Source: Streptomyces sp. ISL-87
GTDB lineage: Bacteria; Actinomycetota; Actinomycetes; Streptomycetales; Streptomycetaceae
Direction of reading: 5' to 3'
Assembly: GCF_018614095.1 (NCBI RefSeq)
Contig: NZ_JAGGOY010000024.1
Coordinates: forward strand, 1-64,000
DNA: 64,000 bases
In this document: one piece after another, positions 53,541 to 61,599 of the stretch
Layout of the letters: the number at the start of each line of letters is the position of its first letter
Numbering within the stretch: position 1 is the first letter of the stretch
Notes under the pieces: generated by a model
What the model saw: only the letters and a program-made list of their open reading frames with translations
Databases searched by the model: none
What the model was told of the DNA's origin: nothing
Position numbers and translations under genes: made by a program

Positions 53541-54752
53541 ATGCCGGACGTCATTCCCACCGAGTTCTTCACCAATCCCGGACCCTCTCCGCACGGAAAC
53601 ACGGCGGAGCTCCGCTCCAAGTGTCCGGTTCACCGGATCAACGTTCCGCCCGGCGCCCAGGCGTACGCGGTCCTCTCGAACAAGGTCGTCGAGGAAGCAC
53701 TCGGTGACTCGCGGCTGTCCAAGCAGGTCGAGAACCTCCCCGCCGAGTTCCGGGAAAAGGCCGTGGACAACAGCCTCCTCGTGGTCGGCAACCTGGGGTT
53801 CGCCGACGGGCCCCGGCACACCCGGCTGAAGGAACCCATCCGCCGCGCATTCCTGCCGGGCACGGTCGCACGGCTCCGCCCGCGCATCGAGGAAATCGTC
53901 AACGATCTCATCGACGCCTTCCCGGACTCCGGCGAGGTCGACCTGCTGACCGACTTCGCGCTGCCGCTGCCGCTCACCGTCATCTGCGAGTACCTCGGGA
54001 TACCGGTCGAGGACAGGCCGCTGTTCCTGCGGTGGAGCCATGTCCTCAGCCAGGGTCCGTGCACCGGAAGCGGGGAACTGAAGGCGGCGAGCGAGGAGTT
54101 CTCGGACTACTTCACCAAGCTCGCGGCCGAGCGCCGCAAGGACCTGCGGGACGACCTGCTGAGCCTGATCATACGGGCCAGGGACGAGGGCTCGTACAGC
54201 GACCAGGAGCTGCTGTCCACGCTCCTCCTGCTGATCATCGCCGGGCACAAGACGGTGGCCAACATGATCGGCAACGGAACGGCACTGCTGCTCCGCCATC
54301 CCGAGCAGCTCGACATGCTCCGCGCCGACCCTGAGCTGATCCCCTCGGCGATCGAGGAGATCCTCCGCTTCGAAGGGTCGGCCGGCTGGGCCTCGCTGCG
54401 GACCGCCGCGGAGGACATGCACCTCGGGGGGGTCGACATCCCCAAGGGGAGCTTCGTCCACCTGTCGCTGTCCGCCGCGGGTCACGATCCCGACGTGTAC
54501 GACGACCCGGAGCGTTTCGACGTCACCCGGTCACCGAACCGCCACCTGTCCTTCGGCCACGGCGCGCACTTCTGCATCGGCGCCCCGCTGGCCCGGATCC
54601 AGGGCCAGGTCGCCTTCTCCACGCTGCTGCGCCGGCTGCCAGGGCTCGACCTCGCGGTGCCTCAGGAGAAGGTCGCCTGGGTCGCGGACAGCTCGCTCAG
54701 CCGGGGCCTGCAAGCCCTCCCGGTCCGAGTGGGAGAGAGGCTGCCCCGATGA
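53541..54752 (+). CDS. Cytochrome P450 with an altered I-helix, probable C-S bond former
   Basis: A 403-residue P450: heme loop FGHGAHFCIGAPLA (Cys 345), ExxR in EEILR (273-276). The I-helix reads AGHKTV (234-239) in place of AGH(E/D)TT: Lys replaces the acid that normally helps break the O-O bond, and Val the following Thr. A catalytic change is therefore likely. In the chuangxinmycin pathway a P450 closes the indole C4-sulfur bond, so this is the expected role. The ATG at 53541 is 8 bp after the carrier stop, and the stop overlaps the next gene (ATGA). Confidence 0.92.
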   Translation: MPDVIPTEFFTNPGPSPHGNTAELRSKCPVHRINVPPGAQAYAVLSNKVVEEALGDSRLSKQVENLPAEFREKAVDNSLLVVGNLGFADGPRHTRLKEPIRRAFLPGTVARLRPRIEEIVNDLIDAFPDSGEVDLLTDFALPLPLTVICEYLGIPVEDRPLFLRWSHVLSQGPCTGSGELKAASEEFSDYFTKLAAERRKDLRDDLLSLIIRARDEGSYSDQELLSTLLLLIIAGHKTVANMIGNGTALLLRHPEQLDMLRADPELIPSAIEEILRFEGSAGWASLRTAAEDMHLGGVDIPKGSFVHLSLSAAGHDPDVYDDPERFDVTRSPNRHLSFGHGAHFCIGAPLARIQGQVAFSTLLRRLPGLDLAVPQEKVAWVADSSLSRGLQALPVRVGERLPR

Positions 54753-55696
54753 CGGAACCACGCGGCCCGAGCATTGCGGTGGTGGGAGCCGGCGCAGTAG
54801 GCGGCTATTTCGGCGGCCGGCTCGCCGCGGCAGGGCACGACGTGCGCTTCCTGGCCCGCGGCGAGAACCTCGCTGCGCTCAGGCGAGCGGGACTGCGCGT
54901 CACCAACGGATCGACCGACTGGTCCGTGCCCGGCGTTCGGGCGTCGGACGACCCGGACGACATCGGCCAGGTCGATTACGTGCTGCTCTGCGTCAAGACG
55001 TCGCAGCTGCCGGCGACCATCGACACCCTGGGCCCACTGGTCGGCGAGACCACTGCCGTCGTCACGGTGCAGAACGGAGTGGAGGCTCCTGAGCAGGTAG
55101 CAGCCGCCATCGGCCGCGATCGGGTACTCCCCGGCCTGGTCAGAGTCGTCGCCACGACGGTTGGTCCGGGCGAGATCAGGCACGTGGGTCCCCCCGGTGC
55201 ACTGGGCTTCGCAGAGTGGGACAGCGGTGTGTCCGACCGGGTGACACGACTGCGCGAGGTGCTGCGTGACGCCTCGGTGACCGTGCCGGAGCCGAGCGAC
55301 ATCTGGGCCGACTTGTGGGCGAAGTTTCTGTTGGTGGCACCGATCGGCAGCCTTGGAGCCGCCACCGGCGGCGCGACCATCGGCGAACTCCGGTCGCGAC
55401 CCGGAACCCGGAACATGCTGATCGCCGGCATGGGGGAAATATATGAGACCGGGATCAAGCTCGGGATCGAACTGCCGGCGGATTCCGTGGACACGGCGAC
55501 GGAGCTCATGGACCGCCAGTCGCCCGACGTCACCTCCTCGCTGCAACGGGACATCCTGGCGGGAAGGCCGTCGGAGCTCGAAGCGTGGACCGGGGCCGTG
55601 GTTCGCCTGGCCGGCCGGGCGGGCCTGAGCGCTCCGGTCCACGAGATGCTCTACGAGCTGCTCGCCATGCGCCAGATCACCGGGAGTCGCCCGTGA
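54749..55696 (+). CDS. Ketopantoate-reductase-like (ApbA/PanE) 2-keto acid reductase
   Basis: A 315-residue NADPH-dependent reductase of the PanE family: VVGAGAVGGYFGGRLAAAGHDVRFLARGE at the N-terminus, DYVLLCVKTSQLPATIDTLGPL and VTVQNGVEAPEQVA in the nucleotide domain, and the helical C-terminal domain with the catalytic Lys region WADLWAKFLLVAPIGSLGA. PanE itself makes pantoate. Next to an aminotransferase acting on tryptophan it more likely reduces an indolepyruvate-type keto acid to the alpha-hydroxy acid, so that the oxygen can later be replaced by sulfur. That substrate is inference. Confidence 0.88.
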   Translation: MTEPRGPSIAVVGAGAVGGYFGGRLAAAGHDVRFLARGENLAALRRAGLRVTNGSTDWSVPGVRASDDPDDIGQVDYVLLCVKTSQLPATIDTLGPLVGETTAVVTVQNGVEAPEQVAAAIGRDRVLPGLVRVVATTVGPGEIRHVGPPGALGFAEWDSGVSDRVTRLREVLRDASVTVPEPSDIWADLWAKFLLVAPIGSLGAATGGATIGELRSRPGTRNMLIAGMGEIYETGIKLGIELPADSVDTATELMDRQSPDVTSSLQRDILAGRPSELEAWTGAVVRLAGRAGLSAPVHEMLYELLAMRQITGSRP

Positions 55697-56784
55697 CGAA
55701 CGTGAGCTTCGCAGAACGCAGCACGCTGCAGGACATGACGGCCTACCGGGCCAAAGAGTCGGCGAACGCCGACGGCAGCTCGCGCATCACCTTCGACCTT
55801 TCGAGCAACGAACTGGCTCATCCCCCGCTGGCCACCGTGCTCGCCGGGATCGAGGAAGACCTGTCGCGACTCGGCCGCTATCCCGACCCGACGGCACGGG
55901 ACCTGACCGAGGAGATCGCCAGGCACCTGTGCGTCTCCACCGATGAGGTCGCCGTCGGCCCCGGGAGTGCGGGTGTGCTCCAGCAGATCCTCCTCGGACT
56001 GTGTGGTGCCGGCGACGAAGTCGTCTACGCATGGCCGGGATTCGACGCGTATCCGCTGCTGGTCGCCATTTCCGGCGCCACCAGCGTTCACGTGCCGCTG
56101 ACCGCCTCCGGGCATCACGATCTCGACGAGATCCGCACCCGGGTGAATGCGCGGACCAAAGTGGTGATCCTGTGCTCCCCGCACAATCCGACCGGAACCA
56201 TCATCGATCAGGGGAAGTTGCACGCTTTCCTGCATTCTTTGCCGGATCACGTGGTCACGGTCCTCGACGAGGCCTACGTGGAGTTCGAACGCGGCGGCGA
56301 TCCTCCGGGCAAGCCGGAGGTGCTGCGCGCGCACGGCAAGACCGTGGTACTGCGAACCTTCTCCAAGGCGTACGGCCTTGCCGGCCTGCGGGTCGGCTAT
56401 GCGGCCGGGCCACGGCAGGTCATGGCCACCGTCCGCAAGACGGCGATTCCCTTCGGAGTGACGCGCCTCGCGGAACGAGCCGCGATCCTGTCCTTGCGCA
56501 GCGGGCCCGAACTGCGTGAACGCCTGGCCGCAGTGACCGCGGCACGGGCGGAGCTGACCGCAGGCCTGAGGGAGTTGGGGCTGCCGGTCCTGCCTTCTCA
56601 CGCCAACTTCGTCTGGCTCCCGCTCACTTCGGCCGCGCAGTCCTTCGCCGAGGTCGCGGCAGCGGAGGGGGTCAAGGTCCGGGCCTCTCCGGGGCAGGGT
56701 GTACGGATCTCGGTGGGCGAGGCCGAGGCACACCGAATACTGCTGAGAGCGCTCGGCCGACGGGACCGTGGAAACTGGTTCTGA
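55693..56784 (+). CDS. HisC-like PLP aminotransferase
   Basis: A 363-residue class I/II (fold type I) aminotransferase. ITFDLSSNELAHPP at the N-terminus; PLP contacts in VGPGSAGVLQQIL, CSPHNPTGTI (Asn 165), VLDEAYVEF (Asp 192) and TFSKAYGLAGLRVG (Lys 225, the Schiff-base lysine). The C-terminal Arg binds the substrate carboxylate. It is HisC-like but far from the his operon, and in this setting probably converts tryptophan (or a beta-methyl derivative) to the keto acid. GTG start overlaps the reductase stop (GTGA). Confidence 0.92.
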   Translation: MTNVSFAERSTLQDMTAYRAKESANADGSSRITFDLSSNELAHPPLATVLAGIEEDLSRLGRYPDPTARDLTEEIARHLCVSTDEVAVGPGSAGVLQQILLGLCGAGDEVVYAWPGFDAYPLLVAISGATSVHVPLTASGHHDLDEIRTRVNARTKVVILCSPHNPTGTIIDQGKLHAFLHSLPDHVVTVLDEAYVEFERGGDPPGKPEVLRAHGKTVVLRTFSKAYGLAGLRVGYAAGPRQVMATVRKTAIPFGVTRLAERAAILSLRSGPELRERLAAVTAARAELTAGLRELGLPVLPSHANFVWLPLTSAAQSFAEVAAAEGVKVRASPGQGVRISVGEAEAHRILLRALGRRDRGNWF

Positions 56785-56903
56785 AATTCATGGACTACGG
56801 CTTGAGTACTACCTGAATTTATTCCCGGCGCCTTCCCCGCCCGCCTATTCCGAGTAACCTCGGGGGAGTCGACCGGCCCGTCCCCGTATAGCGACAGACA
56901 TTC

Positions 56904-56909
56904 TAGGGT
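56904..56909 (+). promoter_or_regulatory. Possible -10 box before the radical SAM gene
   Basis: TAGGGT matches the Streptomyces -10 consensus (TAGRRT) and lies 11 bases before the GTG at 56920. The start has no Shine-Dalgarno, so the transcript may be leaderless. No convincing -35 hexamer is seen. The 135-bp gap 56785-56919 is the only sizeable break in the gene cluster. Confidence 0.4.
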
Positions 56910-56919
56910 TAGGCATCCT

Positions 56920-58791
56920 GTGAAAATTCTGATGATCGCCATGCCATGGCAAGGGCTGGACACCCCATCCAGCGCACTGGGAATCCTGGGGCCGTGCGTC
57001 CGCAAACAGGCCGCCGGCTGGACCGTCGATGAGCTGTACGCCAATCTCCGCTGGGCAGAATGCCTGATGCGTGAGAGCAACGGCTCCATCACGCCGGAGG
57101 ATTACGGGAACACCGCGGATCAGGTGTTCCACGGCGTGGGTGACTGGGTGTTCACTCCGGCGCTGTACGACGTCGACACCTATCAGGCCGATGAGTACGC
57201 CGAGTTCCTCGAGGCGCGGGACGTGGACCCGGCACTTCCCGTCGAGATGCAGAAGTACTCCCGAGGGTTCGTCCGGGATCTCGCGGCCGAGATCGCGGCC
57301 GATCCGCCGGACGTGGTCGGGTTCACGACCACGTTCATGCAGAACGTGCCGTCCCTCGCACTGGCCAGGGAGCTGAAGAAACTCGTACCGGGCATCCTCA
57401 CCGTGCTCGGCGGCAGCAACTGCGACGGAGCGCAGGGTCCCGCGCTGCACCGGAATTTCGAGCAACTCGACTTCGTGGTCAGCGGTGAGGGCGAGCGTGC
57501 CCTGCCCGCCTTGCTGAACCGCATCGCCAAGGGCGAGAGCGTCGCCGACGTTCCGGGGCTCAGCTGGCGGGACGGCGACGGGCAGACGGTGGTGAACGAC
57601 CCGGCCAAGGGGGCACTGCCGTTCGCCATGGTGCCCGCACCCGATTACGACAGCTACTTCCAGGCACTCGCGAAGTCACCCATCCGGCACCACGTCCGTC
57701 CGATGGCGGTGCTGGAAACGTCCCGCGGTTGCTGGTGGGGCGAGGCCCATCAGTGCACGTTCTGTGGCCTGAACGGATCGAACATCGATTTCCGGAGCAA
57801 GGCCCCTGGGCGCATCGCCCAGGAAGTCAAGGATCTCGCCGAGCGCTACCACGTCCTCGACCTGGTCATGGTGGACAACATCCTCGACATGAAGTATCTC
57901 AATACGGCCATGCCTGAGATAGCTGCTCTCGACTGCGATCTGAGAATCCACTACGAGATCAAGTCCAACATGACGAAAGGTCAATTGAGCAGGCTGAAGG
58001 AGGCTAATGTCCTCTACGTTCAGCCCGGTATCGAGAGCCTGAGCAGTCATGTGCTGCGCCTCATGGACAAGGGCGTCAGTGGCGCGCACAACGTACGGAT
58101 GCTGCGGGACGGCCAGGACCTCGGTCTCAACGTGACGTGGAACATCCTTTACGGTTTTCCCGGTGAGACCGCGGACGACTACCGCAGGATGCTCAAGAAA
58201 TTTGCCGCAATCGAGCACCTGCAGCCGCCGACCGGAGCCTGGCGCATCGCGCTGGAGCGGTTCAGTCCGCACTTCGAGGACCCCACCCAAGGATTCATGT
58301 TCCGCCGGCCGTCCGAAATCTATGACTACATCTACAAGGTGCCCCGGAACGAGCTGTACGACCTCGTCTTCTTCTTCGACACCTCCGTCCAGGGAATTTC
58401 GGGCACCATAGAGGACGAGCTGAAGCAGGCAGCCGAGGAATGGACGAAGGCGTACCCGAAGAGCCTCCTCTCCTACTGGACCGATGACCGGGGCCGGGTG
58501 ACCCTCGAAGACCGCCGTGCCAGCTGGCCGGAGGAAGAGATCGAGCTGGACGAGGTCCAGAGCAATGTGTACCTCGGCATGTTCCAGTGCGCCGCCCGCG
58601 AGGGCATACGCCGCCGGCTTGCCGAGAGCGGGCACGTCGTCGGGGACGAGCAGCTCGAGGAGATGCTCCGTTACTTCGTCGATCGTGGCCTGGTCTTCGA
58701 GGAAGAGGGACGCTACGTGAGCGTCGCACTTGAGGTTGACCCGTACCGCCGAAAGCTGGTCGGCGGCAAGGAGGTGGCGGCATCACTATGA
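56920..58791 (+). CDS. B12-binding radical SAM protein (RiPP-maturation rSAM 1 type), probable C-methyltransferase
   Basis: A 623-residue protein. Residues 1-200 form a cobalamin-binding Rossmann domain (MKILMIAMPWQ, VVGFTTTFMQNVPSLALARELKK, LTVLGGSNCDG, FVVSGEGERALPALL). The radical SAM core begins with ETSRGCWWGEAHQCTFCGLNG, where Cys 271, 279 and 282 hold the 4Fe-4S cluster in the C-x7-C-x2-C pattern of the RiPP-maturation subfamily. YVQPGIESLSSHVLRLM and NILYGFPGETADDYRRML follow. No precursor peptide is found beside it. In the chuangxinmycin pathway a related protein methylates the side-chain beta carbon; this is the most likely role. The GTG start has no Shine-Dalgarno. Confidence 0.92.
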   Translation: MKILMIAMPWQGLDTPSSALGILGPCVRKQAAGWTVDELYANLRWAECLMRESNGSITPEDYGNTADQVFHGVGDWVFTPALYDVDTYQADEYAEFLEARDVDPALPVEMQKYSRGFVRDLAAEIAADPPDVVGFTTTFMQNVPSLALARELKKLVPGILTVLGGSNCDGAQGPALHRNFEQLDFVVSGEGERALPALLNRIAKGESVADVPGLSWRDGDGQTVVNDPAKGALPFAMVPAPDYDSYFQALAKSPIRHHVRPMAVLETSRGCWWGEAHQCTFCGLNGSNIDFRSKAPGRIAQEVKDLAERYHVLDLVMVDNILDMKYLNTAMPEIAALDCDLRIHYEIKSNMTKGQLSRLKEANVLYVQPGIESLSSHVLRLMDKGVSGAHNVRMLRDGQDLGLNVTWNILYGFPGETADDYRRMLKKFAAIEHLQPPTGAWRIALERFSPHFEDPTQGFMFRRPSEIYDYIYKVPRNELYDLVFFFDTSVQGISGTIEDELKQAAEEWTKAYPKSLLSYWTDDRGRVTLEDRRASWPEEEIELDEVQSNVYLGMFQCAAREGIRRRLAESGHVVGDEQLEEMLRYFVDRGLVFEEEGRYVSVALEVDPYRRKLVGGKEVAASL

Positions 58792-59516
58792 GCGCGCTGA
58801 TGGACATCGCTGAACTCAGGTCACGAGGCTCGGACGAGGCACGCGGAGCGGTCGGTGGCCGGCCTGCGTCCACGACCCTCACCCTCGGCTCCGACTGGGC
58901 CGAACTACCCGCTGCCATCGAGCTGGCGGCGCTCCTGCCCCGGGTGCCGGTCGCCGGGGTGCGGCTGGCCGAGCCCGTCGACCTCTCGGCACTCCCCGGT
59001 CACGTGATCGTGCGGATCATCGCGTTGCTTCGCGAATGTTCCTCGATCGGTGCTCAGGTCACGTGGTCACTGACCCTGGCCCCGGAACAGCTCGACCTGA
59101 TCCCCCGGCTCGATCACCTGCCCGCTCCCGAGCGCATCACCGTGCTGGGGCAGGGAACTCCGTCCGTCGACGAGTGGCGGTCGGCCAGCAACTTCGGTCT
59201 CCTCTACTTCCGCAAGGGCCCGAAATTCCTGTCCGTCGTCGACCAGCGGCCCGAATCCAGCGGCGAGATCATCGTGGACGATCCCACCGTGATCGATGTG
59301 CTCCTCCAAGGTCTGGAGGGATGTACGTGGGCCGACATGACCCGGAACCCGGGACATGCCGCCGCCGCACGCTATCTGGTGGACAAGGGCCTGGTCATGC
59401 GGGTCGGCGATCATTGCGTGACGCTTCCCGTGCACATGCGTTCATGGCCCCTGGGCGCGGCCCTCCTGGGCGGAACCCTGGCCGCCGCCGGCAAGAAGAG
59501 AGACGACGCGGAGTAG
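58788..59516 (+). CDS. DUF5825-like partner of the radical SAM protein
   Basis: A 242-residue protein of no known catalytic family: DWAELPAAIELAALLPRVPVAGVRLAEPVDLSALPGHVIVRIIALLRECSSIGAQVTWSLTL, then SNFGLLYFRKGPKFLSVVDQRP and VIDVLLQGLEGCTW. It resembles DUF5825 proteins encoded next to this radical SAM type and overlaps it by 4 bp (ATGA). Two-component methyltransferases of this kind have been described, in which the small partner is needed for activity, so I infer a complex here. It is the last gene of the cluster. Confidence 0.8.
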   Translation: MSALMDIAELRSRGSDEARGAVGGRPASTTLTLGSDWAELPAAIELAALLPRVPVAGVRLAEPVDLSALPGHVIVRIIALLRECSSIGAQVTWSLTLAPEQLDLIPRLDHLPAPERITVLGQGTPSVDEWRSASNFGLLYFRKGPKFLSVVDQRPESSGEIIVDDPTVIDVLLQGLEGCTWADMTRNPGHAAAARYLVDKGLVMRVGDHCVTLPVHMRSWPLGAALLGGTLAAAGKKRDDAE

Positions 59517-59532
59517 CCGGGTCTCGTCGGGT

Positions 59533-59634
59533 CTAGAAGAAGCCCAGTTTCTTGGGGGAGTAGCTGACCAGCAGGTTCTTCGTGTGCTGGTGGTACAAGC
59601 CTCTGGTGGCGCTGACCTGCAAGAACGGGTGCAT
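59533..59634 (-). pseudogene. Unrecognised C-terminal remnant
   Basis: Thirty-three residues ending YHQHTKNLLVSYSPKKLGFF look like the conserved tail of a larger protein, but I cannot name the family. No upstream coding sequence continues it. The remaining gap up to 59825 holds nothing I can identify. Confidence 0.3.
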
Positions 59635-59825
59635 TCGGATGTAATCTGCGGGCCTCGGTCCGGGCATGGTCCGGATCTTGGCTGGCGCGCTTGCGGGGCC
59701 GACCCCGTACGCACGGGGATTGCTCTCACTCTCGACGAAGGGGCAAATGCCCTTACCCGCATCAGGAACAACAGGCGGACGAGGTCACCGAGACGCACAG
59801 CGACAGCGGGGAGAGGCGCGCGCTG

Positions 59826-60728
59826 TCAGGGGCGGGCGCCGGTGCGCGGTGCGTCGGGCCGGAAGGGTTCGCCGAGTTGGGCGAGGTAGGTGTTCGGGTA
59901 GTGGGGTTTGGCGGCCATACCCAGGTCGTCGGAGGTGAACTGCCGGTCCGGGTCGTAGGTGTAGGTGCCCATGGCGTGGTCCCAGACGAGGGTGAACAGG
60001 CCGAAGTTGACGTCGCCGATGCCGGCCCATTTCAGGTGGTGGAAGCGGTGGCCCTGGTTGAGGGCGAGGACCGGTGTGAGCAGGCCGGTGCGGTAGTCGG
60101 CGTTGGAGTGCTGGAGCAGCAGTTGGACGGCGACGGCGGTGGCGAGGACGGAGGCTACGTCGAGGGGCATGCCGAGCAGCAGCAGCGGGGTGACGCCGCC
60201 GAGGGTCTCCAGGGTCTGGTGGAGGGGGTGCTTCATCAGGCCGTTGAAGCCGTAGAAGCGTGTGACGCTGTGGTGGACCGCGTGCAGCCGCCACAGCCAG
60301 CCGACGTGGTGGCTGGCCCGGTGCGCCAGGGTGAGCCCGAGGTCGGCGACGGCGATGGCGAGCAGCACCTGGCACCACAGCGGCCAGTTGTCGGGCCACG
60401 CCTGCGGGGCCGGCGCGAGCGCGGCGGCGGCGGGCACGACGGCGAGTCCGGCGAGGGTGAACACCTCGTTGACGAACGCGTGGGCGGTGTCGCGGCGCCC
60501 GTCCCCGCGCGGGGTGTTCCACGCGGGCCGGTACGGCAGCACGCGTTCGGCGGCGAACGAGCAGCCCACCGCGAACGCCACGACCGCCAGCAGCCACAGC
60601 TTGGGGGCGTCGGCGGCGACCAGCCAGATCGCGGCGCCATTGACGCCGAGGAGCATGAACGGCAGGTACGCGTACCGGACCAGGAAGCGGGCGATGGCAA
60701 GAACGGGCGGGGCAATGGTTGTTGGCAT
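59826..60728 (-). CDS. Sterol desaturase/fatty acid hydroxylase-superfamily protein
   Basis: A 300-residue membrane protein with di-iron histidine motifs HRASHH, HAVHHS and HRFHHL, plus HPLH and QHSNADY. Hydrophobic segments flank them (about residues 20-65, 90-125, 165-200). Members hydroxylate or desaturate lipids, carotenoids or sterols. It is adjacent to the AraC-ABC group on the same strand; the two could be linked, but no substrate can be named. Confidence 0.88.
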   Translation of the reverse strand: MPTTIAPPVLAIARFLVRYAYLPFMLLGVNGAAIWLVAADAPKLWLLAVVAFAVGCSFAAERVLPYRPAWNTPRGDGRRDTAHAFVNEVFTLAGLAVVPAAAALAPAPQAWPDNWPLWCQVLLAIAVADLGLTLAHRASHHVGWLWRLHAVHHSVTRFYGFNGLMKHPLHQTLETLGGVTPLLLLGMPLDVASVLATAVAVQLLLQHSNADYRTGLLTPVLALNQGHRFHHLKWAGIGDVNFGLFTLVWDHAMGTYTYDPDRQFTSDDLGMAAKPHYPNTYLAQLGEPFRPDAPRTGARP

Positions 60729-60786
60729 ACCGACAGCCTCGCGGTCGTGGTGTCGGGCGGGCTTGAACGGATCCGCTACCGGACCG

Positions 60787-61599
60787 CTACCTGTCCGGGC
60801 CGGCCGTCGGCGTCCATTGGGCGGCGGCCAGACCCTGGGAGGGGGTGATGCCGAACATGGCCTTGAACACGCGGGTCAGGTGGGCGCTGTCCGCGAACCC
60901 GGCGGCGTGCGCGGCCTCGGTGGCGTTCGCCCCGCCGCCCGCCGCGGCGATCGCAGCGTGCAGCCGCGCCCACCGCACCGCCGCCGGGAACGACCAGCCC
61001 AGCTGTTCGGCGAACAGGTGCCCCAGCCGGCTCGCCGACACCCCGGCCCGCGCGGCGACATCGCCCACCCGCACCGGTCCGTCCGCTACCGCGCCAGGCA
61101 GTACCGCCAGCGCCGCCGCCAGGGCCGGGTGCCGCGCCTCCCCGGGGGCGGCGGCGCCGAACCGGTCCAGCGCCCGTAGCACGCCCGCAGCCGACACGGC
61201 GCCCGGCGGCGAACCGGCCCAGGCGAACACGGATGCCGCGGCAGCCCAGCAAGCCACGCCGCCGCGGGCCACGGTGGCGTGCAGGGCGCGTCCGGCGGGG
61301 GTGTCCGCGTCGAGGTAGACCATCACCCCCGTCGGCGGCGGCCCCGGCGCCGGGCGTACGCGATGCGCGTGCCCGGCGGGCACGACGGCCGCTTGCACGG
61401 GCAGTTCGGTCCGCCCGTCGCCCAGCAGCACCCGGCCGGACCCGCACACCAGCACCTGCACCGCGGCGTGCGCGTGCTCCCGGGCAGCGCCGATCATCCC
61501 GGCGATCACCAGGCGGCACGGCGCTGCCTCCACCTCGACCCGCCACGCGCCCGCACCGCCCGGGTACGCCCGCCGCTGCCGTTCGTACAACCGACTCAT
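60787..61599 (-). CDS. AraC-family transcriptional regulator
   Basis: A 270-residue regulator: an N-terminal cupin-like sensor (REHAHAAVQVLVCGSGRVLLGDGRTELPVQAAVVPAGHAHRV) and a C-terminal double helix-turn-helix (VRVGDVAARAGVSASRLGHLFAEQLGWSFPAAVRWARL, then ATEAAHAAGFADSAHLTRVFKAMFGITPSQ). It overlaps the ABC transporter stop by 4 bp and so is co-transcribed with the two transporters, which it probably controls. Confidence 0.9.
   Translation of the reverse strand: MSRLYERQRRAYPGGAGAWRVEVEAAPCRLVIAGMIGAAREHAHAAVQVLVCGSGRVLLGDGRTELPVQAAVVPAGHAHRVRPAPGPPPTGVMVYLDADTPAGRALHATVARGGVACWAAAASVFAWAGSPPGAVSAAGVLRALDRFGAAAPGEARHPALAAALAVLPGAVADGPVRVGDVAARAGVSASRLGHLFAEQLGWSFPAAVRWARLHAAIAAAGGGANATEAAHAAGFADSAHLTRVFKAMFGITPSQGLAAAQWTPTAGPDR

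Noticed and set aside
56785..56919. RiPP precursor peptide before the radical SAM gene
   Set aside because: No short ORF with a start, a ribosome-binding site and a leader-core composition is present in the gap, nor after the last gene of the cluster.
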